64,000 nt of DNA from Dryococelus australis (GCA_029891345.1 CM056994.1:227346991-227410990); one strand, 5' to 3'; shown: positions 22,584 through 32,883, counted from the first letter of the stretch. Notes: a model not told the origin generated them from the sequence alone. Program-made: numbers and translations.

Positions 22584-23113
22584 GCTGTCAACAAAATATT
22601 TTGTTGTGCCAACTGTATAAATTTGTTAGGCCACTCGTTTGATCGCCTTCATTCGAAAATACTGCTCGAGAGTTTGGTCTTAATTCGTGTGACAATTGGG
22701 ATAGTAACAGTGGTGCATTTATTGAAACTAAAATGGAAATCTGTAAAAAATGAAATATTTATTTGTGCATGTCGTCCAGTATTTTGAATGTATGTTTTTA
22801 AAAACATTGACAGTTCGTAACTCGTCCCTTCAGCTGAAGTTGCTAGAGCGTAGAGAGAGGGAGCTAACGGTCTACGCTAAATTACCGACCAGGATCGAAA
22901 GGTGTTTATACTGACCGTAACTGTTTAATGTACCTACGTAGAGACAAACAAATGTTTAGTTGCGCCAACCAAATCTTACAGTTTCGGGCAAACACATAAG
23001 AACAACCAAATTGTTTAGTTTCAACAAATTATTTCATTTCTCCTTTTCACACAAATAATGTGACTGCGCCAAACAAACTTTGTTGATTGAATTAAAAACT
23101 TTTTGTTAGTGTC
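22374..23113. mobile_element. Small TIR element nested in R1 copy B
   Basis: The left end CACTGAGGGAAAGATTTGTT then CCAATCAACAA pairs with a right end whose complement reads CACTAACAAAAAG then CAATCAACAAAG. Repeated GTTTGTTTGG-like words face each other inside. It contains an A30 tract at 22551-22580. A TA next to each end (22372-22373, 23114-23115) fits a Tc1/mariner-type duplication. The frames over the A-tract are not genes. Confidence 0.5.
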
Positions 23114-23157
23114 TACTTCATAATCCTCTATGTACTCAATCCTCAATTTGGTTATTC

Positions 23158-23163
23158 ATTGGC
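23158..23163. other. Target-site duplication of the 9-kb element, left copy
   Basis: ATTGGC immediately before the element. The same hexamer follows it at 32181-32186, and intact R1 copies have it once (TTCATTGGCTGTTGC). Six-bp duplications are diagnostic for Polintons. Confidence 0.88.
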
Positions 23164-23974
23164 AGTAGTAGGATTTCGGGAACTTGGGCACAAGGGCGTG
23201 GGGCTTCGGAGCCGGAGCTGGGGGAGCCGCCATATTGTGATGTCACCCGACCGCCATATTGGATGTCATTGACCTTTTACTCCTGACCTATAAGACATAT
23301 GATCTTCGACCTTGACCTTTGAGATTGAAAATGCAAAAAAAAAAAAGAAAAAAACTAAAAATTTCACAAACAATTCCAAAAATTTCCAAAAAAATTCTTT
23401 AAAAAATCCAAAAAACGAATCACTAAAAATAATTTTAAAAAACATTAAAAAGTTATTAAAAAGATCCTCAGAAAATAACCCATTCGCCCCTCAAAAAGGC
23501 ACAAGCCCCTGAAATCCAATTTTCACAAATTTAATTCATTTGAGGGACTTCATTAGGACCTACAAAGCAGTGGCGGCCATATTGGTTTTATAGGGATACC
23601 CTATGCCAATTAGATACAAGGTATACAGGATAGGATACAGACCTAATCATCGGCCATCTTGCATCCATATTGTATGCAGATGACCTTTGACCTTGATCTT
23701 TTACCATTGATCTTCAAAATGCAAAAATATTAAAAAAATATTAAAAATTCACAAAAATTCTTAACAATATAAAAACATTTCTTATAAAAATTTACCTACT
23801 CAAGATTATTAATTAATTATTAAATCATTAATAGACGACTGACTACCTAACCCCAACTTCCCTCACCCATAATTATTCCACAACTTGATTTTTTCTTTAG
23901 TCATTTGTTTATGCATTACTGGAGGCCACCATCTTGGTAGGCAACCACCATATTGGTAGGCATAACCCATTCGC

Positions 23975-24440
23975 CATATTGCAAACCAATGACCACGACT
24001 TTGACCCCATAACCCTAATGACCTTGAAAACTAAAACTCGAGAAAAATACGTAAAAGTCAGCAAGCATAATACATTACAGACTTATACCACCATGTTAGA
24101 TGCAGAGTACCTCGACCTTCACCCCATGACATTTAATGACCTTGAAAACACAACCCCGAGAAAAAAATTCATAAAAGATAGCAAGAATAATACATTACAG
24201 ACTGCTACCGCCATATTAGATGCAGAATACCTCAACATTGACCCATGACCTTGAATTACCTAAAAAACAAAAACTCCAGAAATAATGCTTAAATATCAAC
24301 AAGTATAATACAATACAGATTACTACAGTATTAGATGTATACGACCCTGACATTGATCCAATGACCTCGAATGACATTGAATACAAAATCTCGAGAAAAA
24401 TACATAAAAGTTAACAAGCATATTTCGTTACTGACTACTA
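23975..24440. repeat. Tandem repeats of about 118 bp, left arm
   Basis: Four diverged units. The GACCTTGAAAAC-type word followed by an ACTCGAG-type word recurs at 24020, 24138, 24247 and 24373. Each unit contains AGCAAGCATAATACATTACA or a variant. The plus frame 23934-24248 across it is incidental. Confidence 0.8.
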
Positions 24441-24714
24441 CGTTAATGTCTCGATTTCACTGCCAATTGAACTGTCAGCACTTATAGACATAAGAAACCT
24501 AAAATCTTTAATCTTATTTTTAAGAAATATTTATTTCTAATCAATGGTATAGCTACATTCATGATGCATGTCTTTCACTAAATGCTTAATCTATTGAATA
24601 TTTAAATAAATATTGTTAATAAAAATTAAAGGCCAACAGGAGGATACGACACAAAAAAAATAATTGTTATTAATAATAATACTAATAATTCATTATTATT
24701 TTATAAATATATTT

Positions 24715-25937
24715 TCAGAAGAAAGCAGTTCATCACATCATCTTATACAACCCCGATCCTTAAGTGCTCTTATGATCGAAACCACAACTTTCATGGTCGA
24801 GTATTCCCCACGTTGTTGCTTATCGAACAAATATTTAAGTCTGTCTACACGTTTGTTGCGATCTTTGGTAAACATATCGTCAGTATACTCGGTGTCTTCT
24901 GCCTTCTTCACATCACTTGTAGAAGGAAACTATTTGGAGAAATGTGTGTGACTGTCGAGGGAAACATCATTGTCTTCAACACTATCACTGCCGTCATAGT
25001 AGTCATCAATGCTGTATCTATGATCGGCTTCACTTCCTGCTTCACCCACAATATCAAGTTTGCTTTTCTGTGTAGCAGGAGTTGTATGTCCATAAGTATT
25101 GAGAGCTGATGGCCGTTTATTTTGAAGTTTTTCGACTTCACACGAACATCTTGAAAGTGTACCTTCCGTACAAACCGACTGTACTGCACTCATTCCATCT
25201 TTAAAATTAACTGTGACGTTATAATCGTCTGAGAAAACGGTACCCATTGATGCAGCAGGAGGTATTGATGTCATCACGTGCTGGTTACCAGTAGACGAAC
25301 CCTCTTGGCAGACAGAGATGAACTGATCAAACCCACTCCTGTACCATGTAGCAGACAGTCCTTCACGATCGTCAAAAATCCAGCACAAGGCTCACATATC
25401 TTTGAAATCTAATAGTCATGTCCGTATTATCATGATCATCGCAAACGTGATGTAAATTCGTATTGTCCATGCGGACTAGCACCAAAATTTTTGCGGCGAG
25501 TGCAGTGCTGATTGTGGTGATGATTGCGATTGTGGTGCTGACTGTGGTGCTGATTGTGATTGTGGTGCTGATTGCAGAACTAATTGCGATGCTGATTGTG
25601 GTTCTGATTGCAGCGATTGCCGAGCTTATTGTGGTGCTGATTGCAGTGTTTATTGTGGTGCTCATCGCAGTGTTGATTACGGTGCTTATTATAGTGCTGA
25701 TTCCGGTGCTGATTGTGATTGCGGTGTTGATTGCAGTGCTGATTGTAGTTGCAGAGAACCAGTGTTACACATTTCAGAATGTCTTTTCACACTATCATTC
25801 CGTCTCTGGCAGAAATCGCACTGAAACGACATTTTTGAAGTTTTCATTCTGCACGTCGTTATTTCATGTCGACGCACGCTGTGCACAGCTGTAAATACTT
25901 TACCACAGAAGCGACAAATCAGACTCATAATTGACAT
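24715..25937 (-). pseudogene. Zinc-finger / packaging-ATPase gene remnant, left arm (core deleted)
   Basis: Read on the minus strand from an ATG at 25937: two C2HC-like fingers (CRFCGK...HEITTC and CDFCQ...HSEMC), then a Gln/Ser/Ala/Pro repeat that loses frame, then the ATPase tail. Near 25390-25480 HVCDDHDNTDMTIRFQRY matches the post-Walker-B region. The frame 24930-25388 carries GFDQFISVCQEG and an acidic segment (DDYYDGSDSVEDNDV), then a frameshift before the C-terminal module. Walker A and B are absent; compared with the right arm, about 0.5 kb is missing at the repeat. It is a non-functional copy. Confidence 0.72.
25489..25760. repeat. SQAP-coding minisatellite, left arm
   Basis: Degenerate 9-bp and 18-bp units of CAATCAGCACCA type (minus strand). 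In the zinc-finger frame it codes QSAP repeats; shifted frames give STTI repeats or, on the plus strand, VLIVVLIA repeats. The latter open frame (25463-25894) is an artefact of the repeat. Confidence 0.85.
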
Positions 25938-26230
25938 TTTACGTCCGTACTGTTCCAAGTCTAGAATGAAACTGAAACGAAAATTTAGAAAAGGGGCGTA
26001 TTCATACCTTTCTCGCCCTCTGATGCCAAAGTACATTTTGAACATAGGCGAAAACTCGTTCGCAGAATCGTTACTGACGACAACCAGTTAGCGATGATGC
26101 AGGTCACAGTACCGTTGTCGTCGAGGTCAAAAGGCAGCCCTCTGAATTCAAAATTCACTTTCGCTTCATAGGAGTACTCTGAGAAAACCTAATAAAATAC
26201 TCATTCGCCCCAGAAGATCACACGCAGGTG

Positions 26231-26399
26231 TTGCCATATGTAAAATATGAATATACATTATTATGCATACAGTTAAAATTTCTGTAAAAATTGTGTAATT
26301 CTACACTAATTTACGTGGCAGCACAATCTTCACACAAGTTAGTGTATTTTTACATGTACATATGTATGTGTACCTTTACTGTGTATCCCATGTATATTA
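26231..26399. other. Start of the unpaired centre of the 9-kb element
   Basis: A+T-rich spacer with only weak residual pairing to the right side. Confidence 0.5.
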
Positions 26400-26860
26400 A
26401 AAATACAATGCCAGTGTAATTTTACTATACTTGTTATTCTTTTTACTAATAATTATGTTTAATTACACGTACTCTGTGTGTGTAATTTTACTTTTTTTGT
26501 TACCAATATCAATCCACATAATTTAAATTTACACAATCTTTGTTAGCGTATTTGTATCATAACTGTCAGTTTATTTTACTAATCATCACATTAAATAACA
26601 TGTACTCTGTACATGTTATTTTACTATATTTACTACTAATTTTCTACCACACATTGTAAATTAACACAATCATTGTTATGGTAATTTTACTGCACCAGTC
26701 TGTTACTGTTTAATGTTCAACATACCTAATTGCATGTACACTGTAGGTGTAATATTACCATACCAGTTTGTAATTTTAACTTATTATGACGTTAAAAAAC
26801 ATGCACTCTGTGCACGTAGTTTGACTATGTAAATTTCAGATTTCTTGCCACATGCTGTAA
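26400..26860. repeat. Imperfect tandem repeat, 133-134 bp (67-bp half units)
   Basis: The word ACGTACTCTGTG followed by TGTAATTTTACT-type sequence recurs with its key GTACTCTG at 26469, 26602, 26736 and 26803 (offsets 133, 134 and 67). Confidence 0.7.
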
Positions 26861-27284
26861 ATTCACACTAACATCACAAGTGTTATTTCACCACTGTGTA
26901 TTTTCTCACTAACAAAAACGTAAAATCACAGATTCACTGCAATTATAATTACAACAATTCTGTACATTAACAAAGTTATGAAAAATTATCTCCAAAATGT
27001 AGATAACGATTGACTTCAGATATAGAATAGGTAGTTATATACAGAAGCCAGCAAATACCATCAGTGTAAGTTAAAATTTCCTTTTGAATACAAGAGTTCG
27101 AAGTAGTTCTACTCCCTACCACTAGATCGCATGTGCTTAGCAAATACTTATAGTTATATTTAAATTAACAGGAACATTAGTGTAAAATTACAAATAGTGT
27201 AATCTTTTTAGAAAATTACACATGAAATGCAAAGTTACCAATTATTTGTATGTATAAATATTCGCTCATATACTTTCTAATTTG

Positions 27285-28190
27285 TAATTTTACACCCTTG
27301 TTAATGTCAATATACCAGTACACTTGTGTTTTTTTTTACTGTGAGATATTACTATATTTTGAGTGCAATAGGGAAACATGCACTTTTACACTGATGTACG
27401 AGTTTATACAACATTGGCATGGTTGTAAATACACACAGGCTTGGGGTCTTAGTACCATGAGTTAGTGTACTTTTACACATACTTTCGCGTTTTTAGATTC
27501 ACGTCCCGCTTAATGTCAATATACCAGTACATTTGTGTTCTTTTACAGTTGATATTACTACCTACTGAGTGAAATAGAAAAATATGTACTGTTACACGGA
27601 TGTACATGTTTTAATACAGCATTGGCGTGGTTGTAAAAACACATACGTTTGGGGTTATAGTGACTTGCATTAGTGTCTTTTTACATACACGTTCGCATTT
27701 GTAATTTTACGCCCTTTTTTAGTGTCAATATACCAGCACATTTGTGTTACTCTAGAGTAAGATTGTATTACCTAGTGAGTGAGATAGAAAAAATACTTAT
27801 TGTTACACTGATGAACGTGTTTTAATACACCATTAGCATGGTTGTAAAAACACACAATCTTAGGGTTTTAGTGCTTTGTATTAGTGTATTTCTACACATA
27901 CATTTCAATAAGTAATTTTACACCCTTTTAAATGTCATTAAACCAGTACATTTGTATTTTTTACAGTAAAATTGTACTACCTTATGAATGAAATAGAACA
28001 ATATGTACTTTTACACCGATGTACATGTTTCAATACAACATTGGCGTAGTTATAAAAACACAGATATGGGTTTTAATACTTTAAGTTCGTGGATTTTTAC
28101 ACGTACTTTCAAATTTGTAAATTTACACCCCTCTTATTTTTACTACACCAATACATTTGCGTTTTTTTAAATATCAATGTACTATGTTAG
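27285..28190. repeat. Tandem repeat of about 209 bp, 4.3 copies
   Basis: AATGTCAATATACCAG-type starts lie at 27303, 27512, 27721 and 27931, with a partial fifth unit near 28140. Each unit also contains a GATGTACATGTTT-type word, CATTGGCATGGTTGTAAA, and TTAGTGTACTTTTACACA. A plus frame at 27250-27465 lies inside it and is not a gene. Confidence 0.85.
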
Positions 28191-28694
28191 TAATAAAGTC
28201 GTACATTGCTGTAAATATACACGTACTTGTTTTTACAAATTACACAGAAAATGTAAAATTACCGAAAGGTTGTACGTGGAATGTTACACTTTTTTATAGT
28301 GTGGGAATATACATAATTGTGTATAGAATTATATATAATATAGGAATATACATAATTAAGTATTGAATTATATATAATAAAGGATTACACATCATTATGT
28401 AAAGAATAAATTTTATACCTGCATGCGATCTTCTGGGATCAACGAGTATTTTTGGGGCTTTCTCAGAATACTCCTATGATGCGAAATTGAATTGCAAATT
28501 CAGAGGGCTATTTTTGACCTCGACAAACATGGGGCTGTGACCTGCATCATGACTAACTTGTTGTCGGCAGTGACGATTCTGCGATCGAGTTTTCCCTATG
28601 TTCAAAACGTACATTTACATAAGAGGGAAGAAAATGAATAAATACACTTCTTTTTTACATTTTAGTTTCAGACTTGGGACAGTATGGACGTAAA

Positions 28695-28910
28695 ATGACA
28701 TTGATGAGTCTGCTTTGTCGCTCCTGTCGTAAAGCACTTACAGCTCTGCGAGCATGTATCGACATGAAATAACAACCTGCAGGATGAAAACTTTAAGAAT
28801 ATCATTTTAGTGAGATTTCTGCCAAAGACTGTTTCCACAGAATTATATTTTGAAGAGATATTCAAAAATCTGTAGCACTGGTTCTCTCCAACTACAATAA
28901 GTACTGCAAT
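28695..28910 (+). pseudogene. C2HC zinc-finger region, right arm, decayed
   Basis: ATG at 28695 opens MTLMSLLCRSCRKALTALRA, the counterpart of the left-arm first finger, and stops after CIDMK. The second finger is recognisable only by alignment to the left arm (the AGATTTCTGCCAAAGACTG region). The finger residues C-x2-C are kept, but the His/Cys pair is lost. It lies directly upstream of the SQAP repeat and the ATPase, in the same orientation, so it is probably the N-terminus of the same ancestral protein. Confidence 0.6.
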
Positions 28911-29070
28911 CAGCACTGTATTCAGAACCACAATCAGCACCGCAATCACTGAATCACTGCAATCAGCATCGGAATCAGCACCACAATCAGTACCGCAATC
29001 ACAATCAACACCGCAAAAAGAATCACAATCACAATCAGCACCGCGGTCACCGCAAAATAATAGTGGCAAC
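28905..29070. repeat. SQAP-coding minisatellite, right arm
   Basis: CAATCAGCACCG-type units. The plus frame reads SAPQSVPQSQSTPQKESQSQ after one phase slip near 28955, then passes through NNSGNILIIKQDVTLPILSN towards the ATPase. The minus-strand frame 28668-29150 is its shadow. Confidence 0.8.
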
Positions 29071-29074
29071 ATAC

Positions 29075-30325
29075 TTATTATCAAGCAAGATGTTACTTTA
29101 CCCATACTCTCGAATACTGAGGATGAAGGTATATCCCACGAATGGAACATGGAAGCCTATTTCCGAATACAGTGAGGTGCATCAGCGCGGGACCATCGGG
29201 TTGCGGCAAGACGTGCGTCCTACTGAGCCTGTTAGAAGAAGAGAATGGCCTTCGCTTCGAGAACGTGTACGTTTATTCAAAATCGCTCCAGGAACAGAAA
29301 TTGTGGCGATTGGCACACGTACTGCAGGCTGTGGAAAGTGTGAAATATTTACCATGCAGTGATAATAAAGCCGTCGTACCTCCGAACGAAGCACTACGAA
29401 AACTCAATATTTGTCTTCGATGACATTGCATGCGACAAACAAACTTGCATTCAAGAATACTTCAGCGTGGATCGACACGCGAACGTGGACTGCATGTACC
29501 TCGGCCAAACTACTTCACGCATACCCAATAAGATGCATTGCGACAACGCAAACATTTTGGTGCTGTGGATGATACAAATTTACGTCACGCTTACGATGAT
29601 CATGTTAATACGGACATGACTCTATAAGAATTCAAAGACATGTGTGCTTTGTGCTGGAAAGAGAAATATAGATTTTTGACGATCGTTAAGGACTGTCTTC
29701 TACATAGGGGGAGGTACAGGCGTGGGTGGTTCGATCAGTTCATCTCTGTCTGGCAAGAGGGTTCGTCTACTGGTAACCAGCAAGTGATGCCATCAAAACC
29801 TCCTGCTACATCGATGGGTACCATTTCCTCAGATGATTATAATGTCACAGTTAATACTAAAGATGGAATGAGTGTGTAGTACAGTCGGTTTGTACGGAAG
29901 GTACACTTTCAAGATGTTCGTGTGAAGTCGAAAAACTTCAAAATAAACGGCCATCAGCTCTAAATACTTATGGACATACAACTCCTGCTACACAGAAAAT
30001 CAAACTTGATATTGTGGGTGAAGCAGGAAGTGAAGCCGATCATAAAGACAGCATTGATGACTACTATGGCGGCAGTGATAGTGTTGAAGACGATGATTAT
30101 TCCCTCGACGGTCTCACACATTTCCCCAAAGAGTTTCCTTCTACAAGTGATGTGAAGAAGGCAGAAGACACCGAGTATACTGACGTTATATTTACCGAAG
30201 ATCACAACAAACTTGTAGACAGACTTAAATATTTGTTCGATAAGCAACAACGTGGGGAATACTCGACCATGAAAGAGGTGGTTTCGATCATAAGAGCACT
30301 TAAGGATCGGGGTTGTATAAGATGA
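29075..30325 (+). pseudogene. Polinton packaging ATPase remnant, right arm
   Basis: The best-preserved ATPase in the window. It has an intact Walker A GPSGCGKT at 29190-29213 and Walker B-like SIFVFDDIACD at about 29404-29436. Family signatures follow: QEYFSVDRHANVDCMYLGQT, SRIPNKMHCDNANILVL, HVNTDMTL, CALCWKEKYRF. The tail has GWFDQFISVWQEGSS, an acidic linker, and LVDRLKYLFDKQQRGEYST then EVVSIIRALKDRGCIR, ending at 30325. Frameshifts occur near 29150-29175, 29390, 29570-29620 and 29870, so it is dead. In the family it powers packaging of element DNA into virions. Confidence 0.85.
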
Positions 30326-30639
30326 TGTGATGAACTATTTTTTTCTGAAAATGTATGTACAAAATAATAATGAATTATTAGTATTATTATTAAAAATATT
30401 TTTTTTTCTTTATTTTAGTGTCGTATCCTCCTGTTGGCCTTTAATTTTTAATAACATGTATTTAAATATTTAATAAATTTAGCATGTAGTGAAAGTCATG
30501 CATTATGCATGTAGCTATACCATTGATTAAAAAATATATAAGATTGATCATTGTAGGTTTTTTATGTCTAAAATGCTGACAGTTCGCTTGGCAGTGAAAT
30601 CGAGACATTAACGTAGTAGCCAGTAACATAATATGCTTG
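30326..30639. other. Non-coding part of the right arm
   Basis: A+T-rich. Includes CCTCCTGTTGGCCTTTAATT at 30428, which pairs with the left arm near 24628. Confidence 0.6.
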
Positions 30640-31090
30640 TTGAGTTTTATGTATTTTTCTCGAGATTTTGTTTTCAATGTCATTCGAGGTCATGGGGTCA
30701 ATGTCAGGGTCGCATGCATCTCATACTGTAGAAGTCTGTAATGTATTATGCTTGTTGACATTTAAGAATTTTTCTGGAGTTTTTTATTTATTTTCAAAGT
30801 CATTCAAGACAATGGGGTTAAGGTTGAAGTAGTTTGCATTTAATTCTGTGGTAGTTATTAATGCACTATGCTTACTGACTTTTATGTATTTTTCTCGAGG
30901 TTGGGTTTTCAAGGTCATTCAATGTCATGGGGTGAAGGTCGAGGTTGTCTGCATCTAACATGGCGGCAGTATTTCGTAATGAATTATATTAGCTGACTTT
31001 TATGCTTTTTTTCTCGAGTTTAAGTTTTCAAGGTCATTCAGGGTCACGGGGTCAAAGTCATGGTCATTGGCTTCCAATATGGTGGATGGA
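30640..31090. repeat. Tandem repeats of about 118 bp, right arm
   Basis: Inverse counterpart of 23975-24440. TTTTCTCGAG / TTTTCAAGGTCATTC-type words recur about every 110-125 bp. Confidence 0.78.
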
Positions 31091-32180
31091 TGATGTCTAT
31101 CAAAATGGTGGCCGCCACCAAGATGGTGGCCTCCAGTAACGCACAAACAAATGACGAACGAAAAAATCAAAATGGCGGAAGGAGTATTGGTTAGGGGAGT
31201 GAGGATGAGGGAGTCAGTCGTCTGCTGGAGTCGAACAGAGATGGTGCTGAGCGGACCGTCGGAAATTTAAGTTTTTAAAAAAAGTTATGTTATTTGTTAA
31301 TTTTTAATAATTATAAATAATTTATTTAAAAAATTTACTTATACATTCTTTGTGATTGTTTGTATTATTTTGTGAATTTTTTTTTATGTTTAGAATTTCT
31401 GCATTTCCGATGTCCTGGTTCATTTGCATACAATATAGATACATGATCGCTGATACTTAGGTCTGATTCCTATCCTGTATCCCTTGCATCGAATTGGCAT
31501 AGGGTATGCCTATATAACCAATAGGGCCGCCACTGCTCTGTAGGTCCTATGGAAGCTCCTCAAATGATTTAAACTTGTGAAAATTGGATTTCAGGTGCTT
31601 TTGTAATTTTTGAGGAGGGAAATGGTCTATTTCCGAGGATTCTTTAAATGTTTTTTAAAAATAATTTTAATAGTAATTTTTTCTATTTTTTTGAAGAATT
31701 TTTTTGGAAATTTTCGCGAATTTTTAATTTTTTTAAATTTTTTTTTATATTTTCAAGGTTAAAGTTCAAGGTCAAACGTCATAGCTACTGGGTTCCACTT
31801 GCCATGACCCAAGGTCACCTAAGTCACTGATCCCTGTCACCTGTTCCGGGAAAAAATCATCTTCTGAGGATCCTTTTGAAATTTTTCAAATAATTCATAA
31901 TAAATTTTTAATAATTTGTAATAACATTTTTTTTGGGGTTTTTTTTAGAATTTTTTTTAGAATTTTTTGGATATGTTTGAGGATTGTTTGAAAAATTTTA
32001 GGATTTTTTTTTGTGTTTTTGTGGTCAAAGGTCCTCGAGGTCAAGGTCAAAGTTTATATGGGTCAGGGGTTAAAGTTCAATGGCATCCAAGATTAAGGTT
32101 GGGTGACATCACATTATGGCGTCTCCCCTAGCTCCGGCTCCGATGCTTCCTTGTGCCCAACTTCCCTAAATCCTACTACA
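31091..32180. other. Outer right arm, non-coding
   Basis: T-rich tracts and GGTCAAGGTCA-type words mirror the A-rich outer left arm (23230-23930). The frame 31648-31830 (Phe/Asn-rich) is a homopolymer artefact. Confidence 0.65.
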
Positions 32181-32240
32181 ATTGGCCGTTGCTCTAGTTT
32201 AACCCTAAGCTAGGTAATATGGGATTCGGTCCTCGGTTTA
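32181..32240 (+). repeat. Right target duplication and right half of R1 copy B
   Basis: ATTGGC at 32181-32186 repeats the left hexamer. The sequence then continues CGTTGCTCTAG and TATGGGATTCGGTCC, which align to the intact R1 copy after its single ATTGGC. Confidence 0.78.
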
Positions 32241-32489
32241 CTTGCAGGTTCGTTGTTGGTCGAAAGAAGTATGAGAAGAATTTTGCTATTAGTTCATAAT
32301 ATATGACTTCATGGAAGTAGGCGTATTTTTCACTGTAGATAGAAGTAGATGTGCGATGTTGTATCTGTTCTACGTGAATTATTGTTGTACGAATTTTACT
32401 GAATAATATTCAAGTGCGTATAATGTTGTTTTAATTTCCCAAGACAACAATCTAACCTATTTTCAAACGACATTTGTCGACGAAGACTG

Positions 32490-32655
32490 CTGATCTCAGA
32501 TCGAGATTTTTAACCGCCAATTTCGGCGGTTCTAAATGAACTTCATCTCGATATCCAGTCCAGCTCTGAACTCGAATGGTGCAGCGGTTTTCTGTGTCGA
32601 TCTTAGATGCGATCTCGGATCGAGTTTCGAACCACGATGGTGCAACTGGGCATAA
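32490..32655 (-). repeat. GTTGCACCA-terminus element, copy 2, truncated
   Basis: On the minus strand it begins AGTTGCACCATCGTGGTTCG at about 32652 and matches the first 150 bp of 17455-18366, including GATCTAAGAT and TGCACCATTCGAGTTC words. Confidence 0.55.
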
Positions 32656-32883
32656 GAAGGAATCACCGTGTCTTACGTCTGCGTCAAGCAGTACACAGCT
32701 TCCTCAGCGCTTGCCAACCGGACTCAATTACTGACTACTTTATAATTAAAGTCTGGTAAATTAGAGGAATTCATTTGAGGACAAGATAAACTTCAAAAAT
32801 TTACATATTTGACTTCCGTTTTAATGGAATTGTAGTTTGTAAGATACGCACCAGGCGCATTTAAACCAAAAAGTAACATCCAA

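Larger units (their letters stand above)
22325..23163 (+). repeat. Repeat family R1, copy B, left half with a nested insertion
   Basis: 22325-22373 (CCCAGAAATCCGCGGGTTCG, TTCGGCAACAAGCTA) and 23114-23163 (CATAATCCTCTATGTACTC, GTTATTCATTGGC) align to consecutive parts of the intact copy at 11611-11765. The intervening 22374-23113 is an insertion. The right half of this copy is at 32181-32240, beyond the 9-kb element. Confidence 0.7.
23164..26230. repeat. Left inverted arm of the Polinton derivative
   Basis: Pairs in reverse with 28420-32180. Landmarks in both arms: CCACCATCTTGG (about 23928; reverse at 31115), CCTCCTGTTGGCCTTTAATT (reverse near 24630), GTGCTCTTATGATCGAAACC (about 24760), and CCCAGAAGATC near 26208. 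It is shorter than the right arm mainly because the ATPase core is deleted. Confidence 0.85.
23164..32180. mobile_element. 9,017-bp Polinton-derived element with giant inverted arms
   Basis: Begins AGTAGTAGGATTTCGGGAA and ends with the near-exact inverse TTCCCTAAATCCTACTACA. Both ends continue into long inverted arms (left to about 26230, right from about 28420) that share GGGCACAAG, GGAGCCGGAGCT and TGTGATGTCACCC within the first 120 bp. An ATTGGC hexamer flanks both sides. Each arm carries a degraded zinc-finger/packaging-ATPase gene; the centre is tandem-repeat DNA. There is no integrase, polymerase or capsid gene, so it is non-autonomous. Autonomous Polintons are usually 15-20 kb with much shorter TIRs. 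Boundaries are read directly from the sequence; Polinton origin follows from the 6-bp duplication plus the ATPase. Confidence 0.85.
28420..32180. repeat. Right inverted arm of the Polinton derivative
   Basis: Reverse counterpart of 23164-26230, longer because it keeps the ATPase core. Starts near the GATCTTCTGGGATC word and runs to the terminal AAATCCTACTACA. Confidence 0.85.

Noticed and set aside
22542..22787. Poly-Lys-starting ORF
   Set aside because: Begins in an A30 tract inside a small TIR element. No downstream motif.
25463..25894. 143-codon plus-strand ORF rich in Val/Leu/Ile resembling a membrane protein
   Set aside because: It is the antisense reading of the SQAP minisatellite inside the Polinton arm. 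The zinc fingers and ATPase on the minus strand are the real coding trace.
26400..28190. Tandem arrays considered as a CRISPR array
   Set aside because: Units are 134-209 bp and diverge throughout, without constant repeats and unique spacers. The context is eukaryotic.
28668..29150. 160-codon minus-strand ORF, Cys/Asp-rich in the middle
   Set aside because: Antisense of the right-arm SQAP repeat. The Cys-Asp runs come from the 9-bp units.
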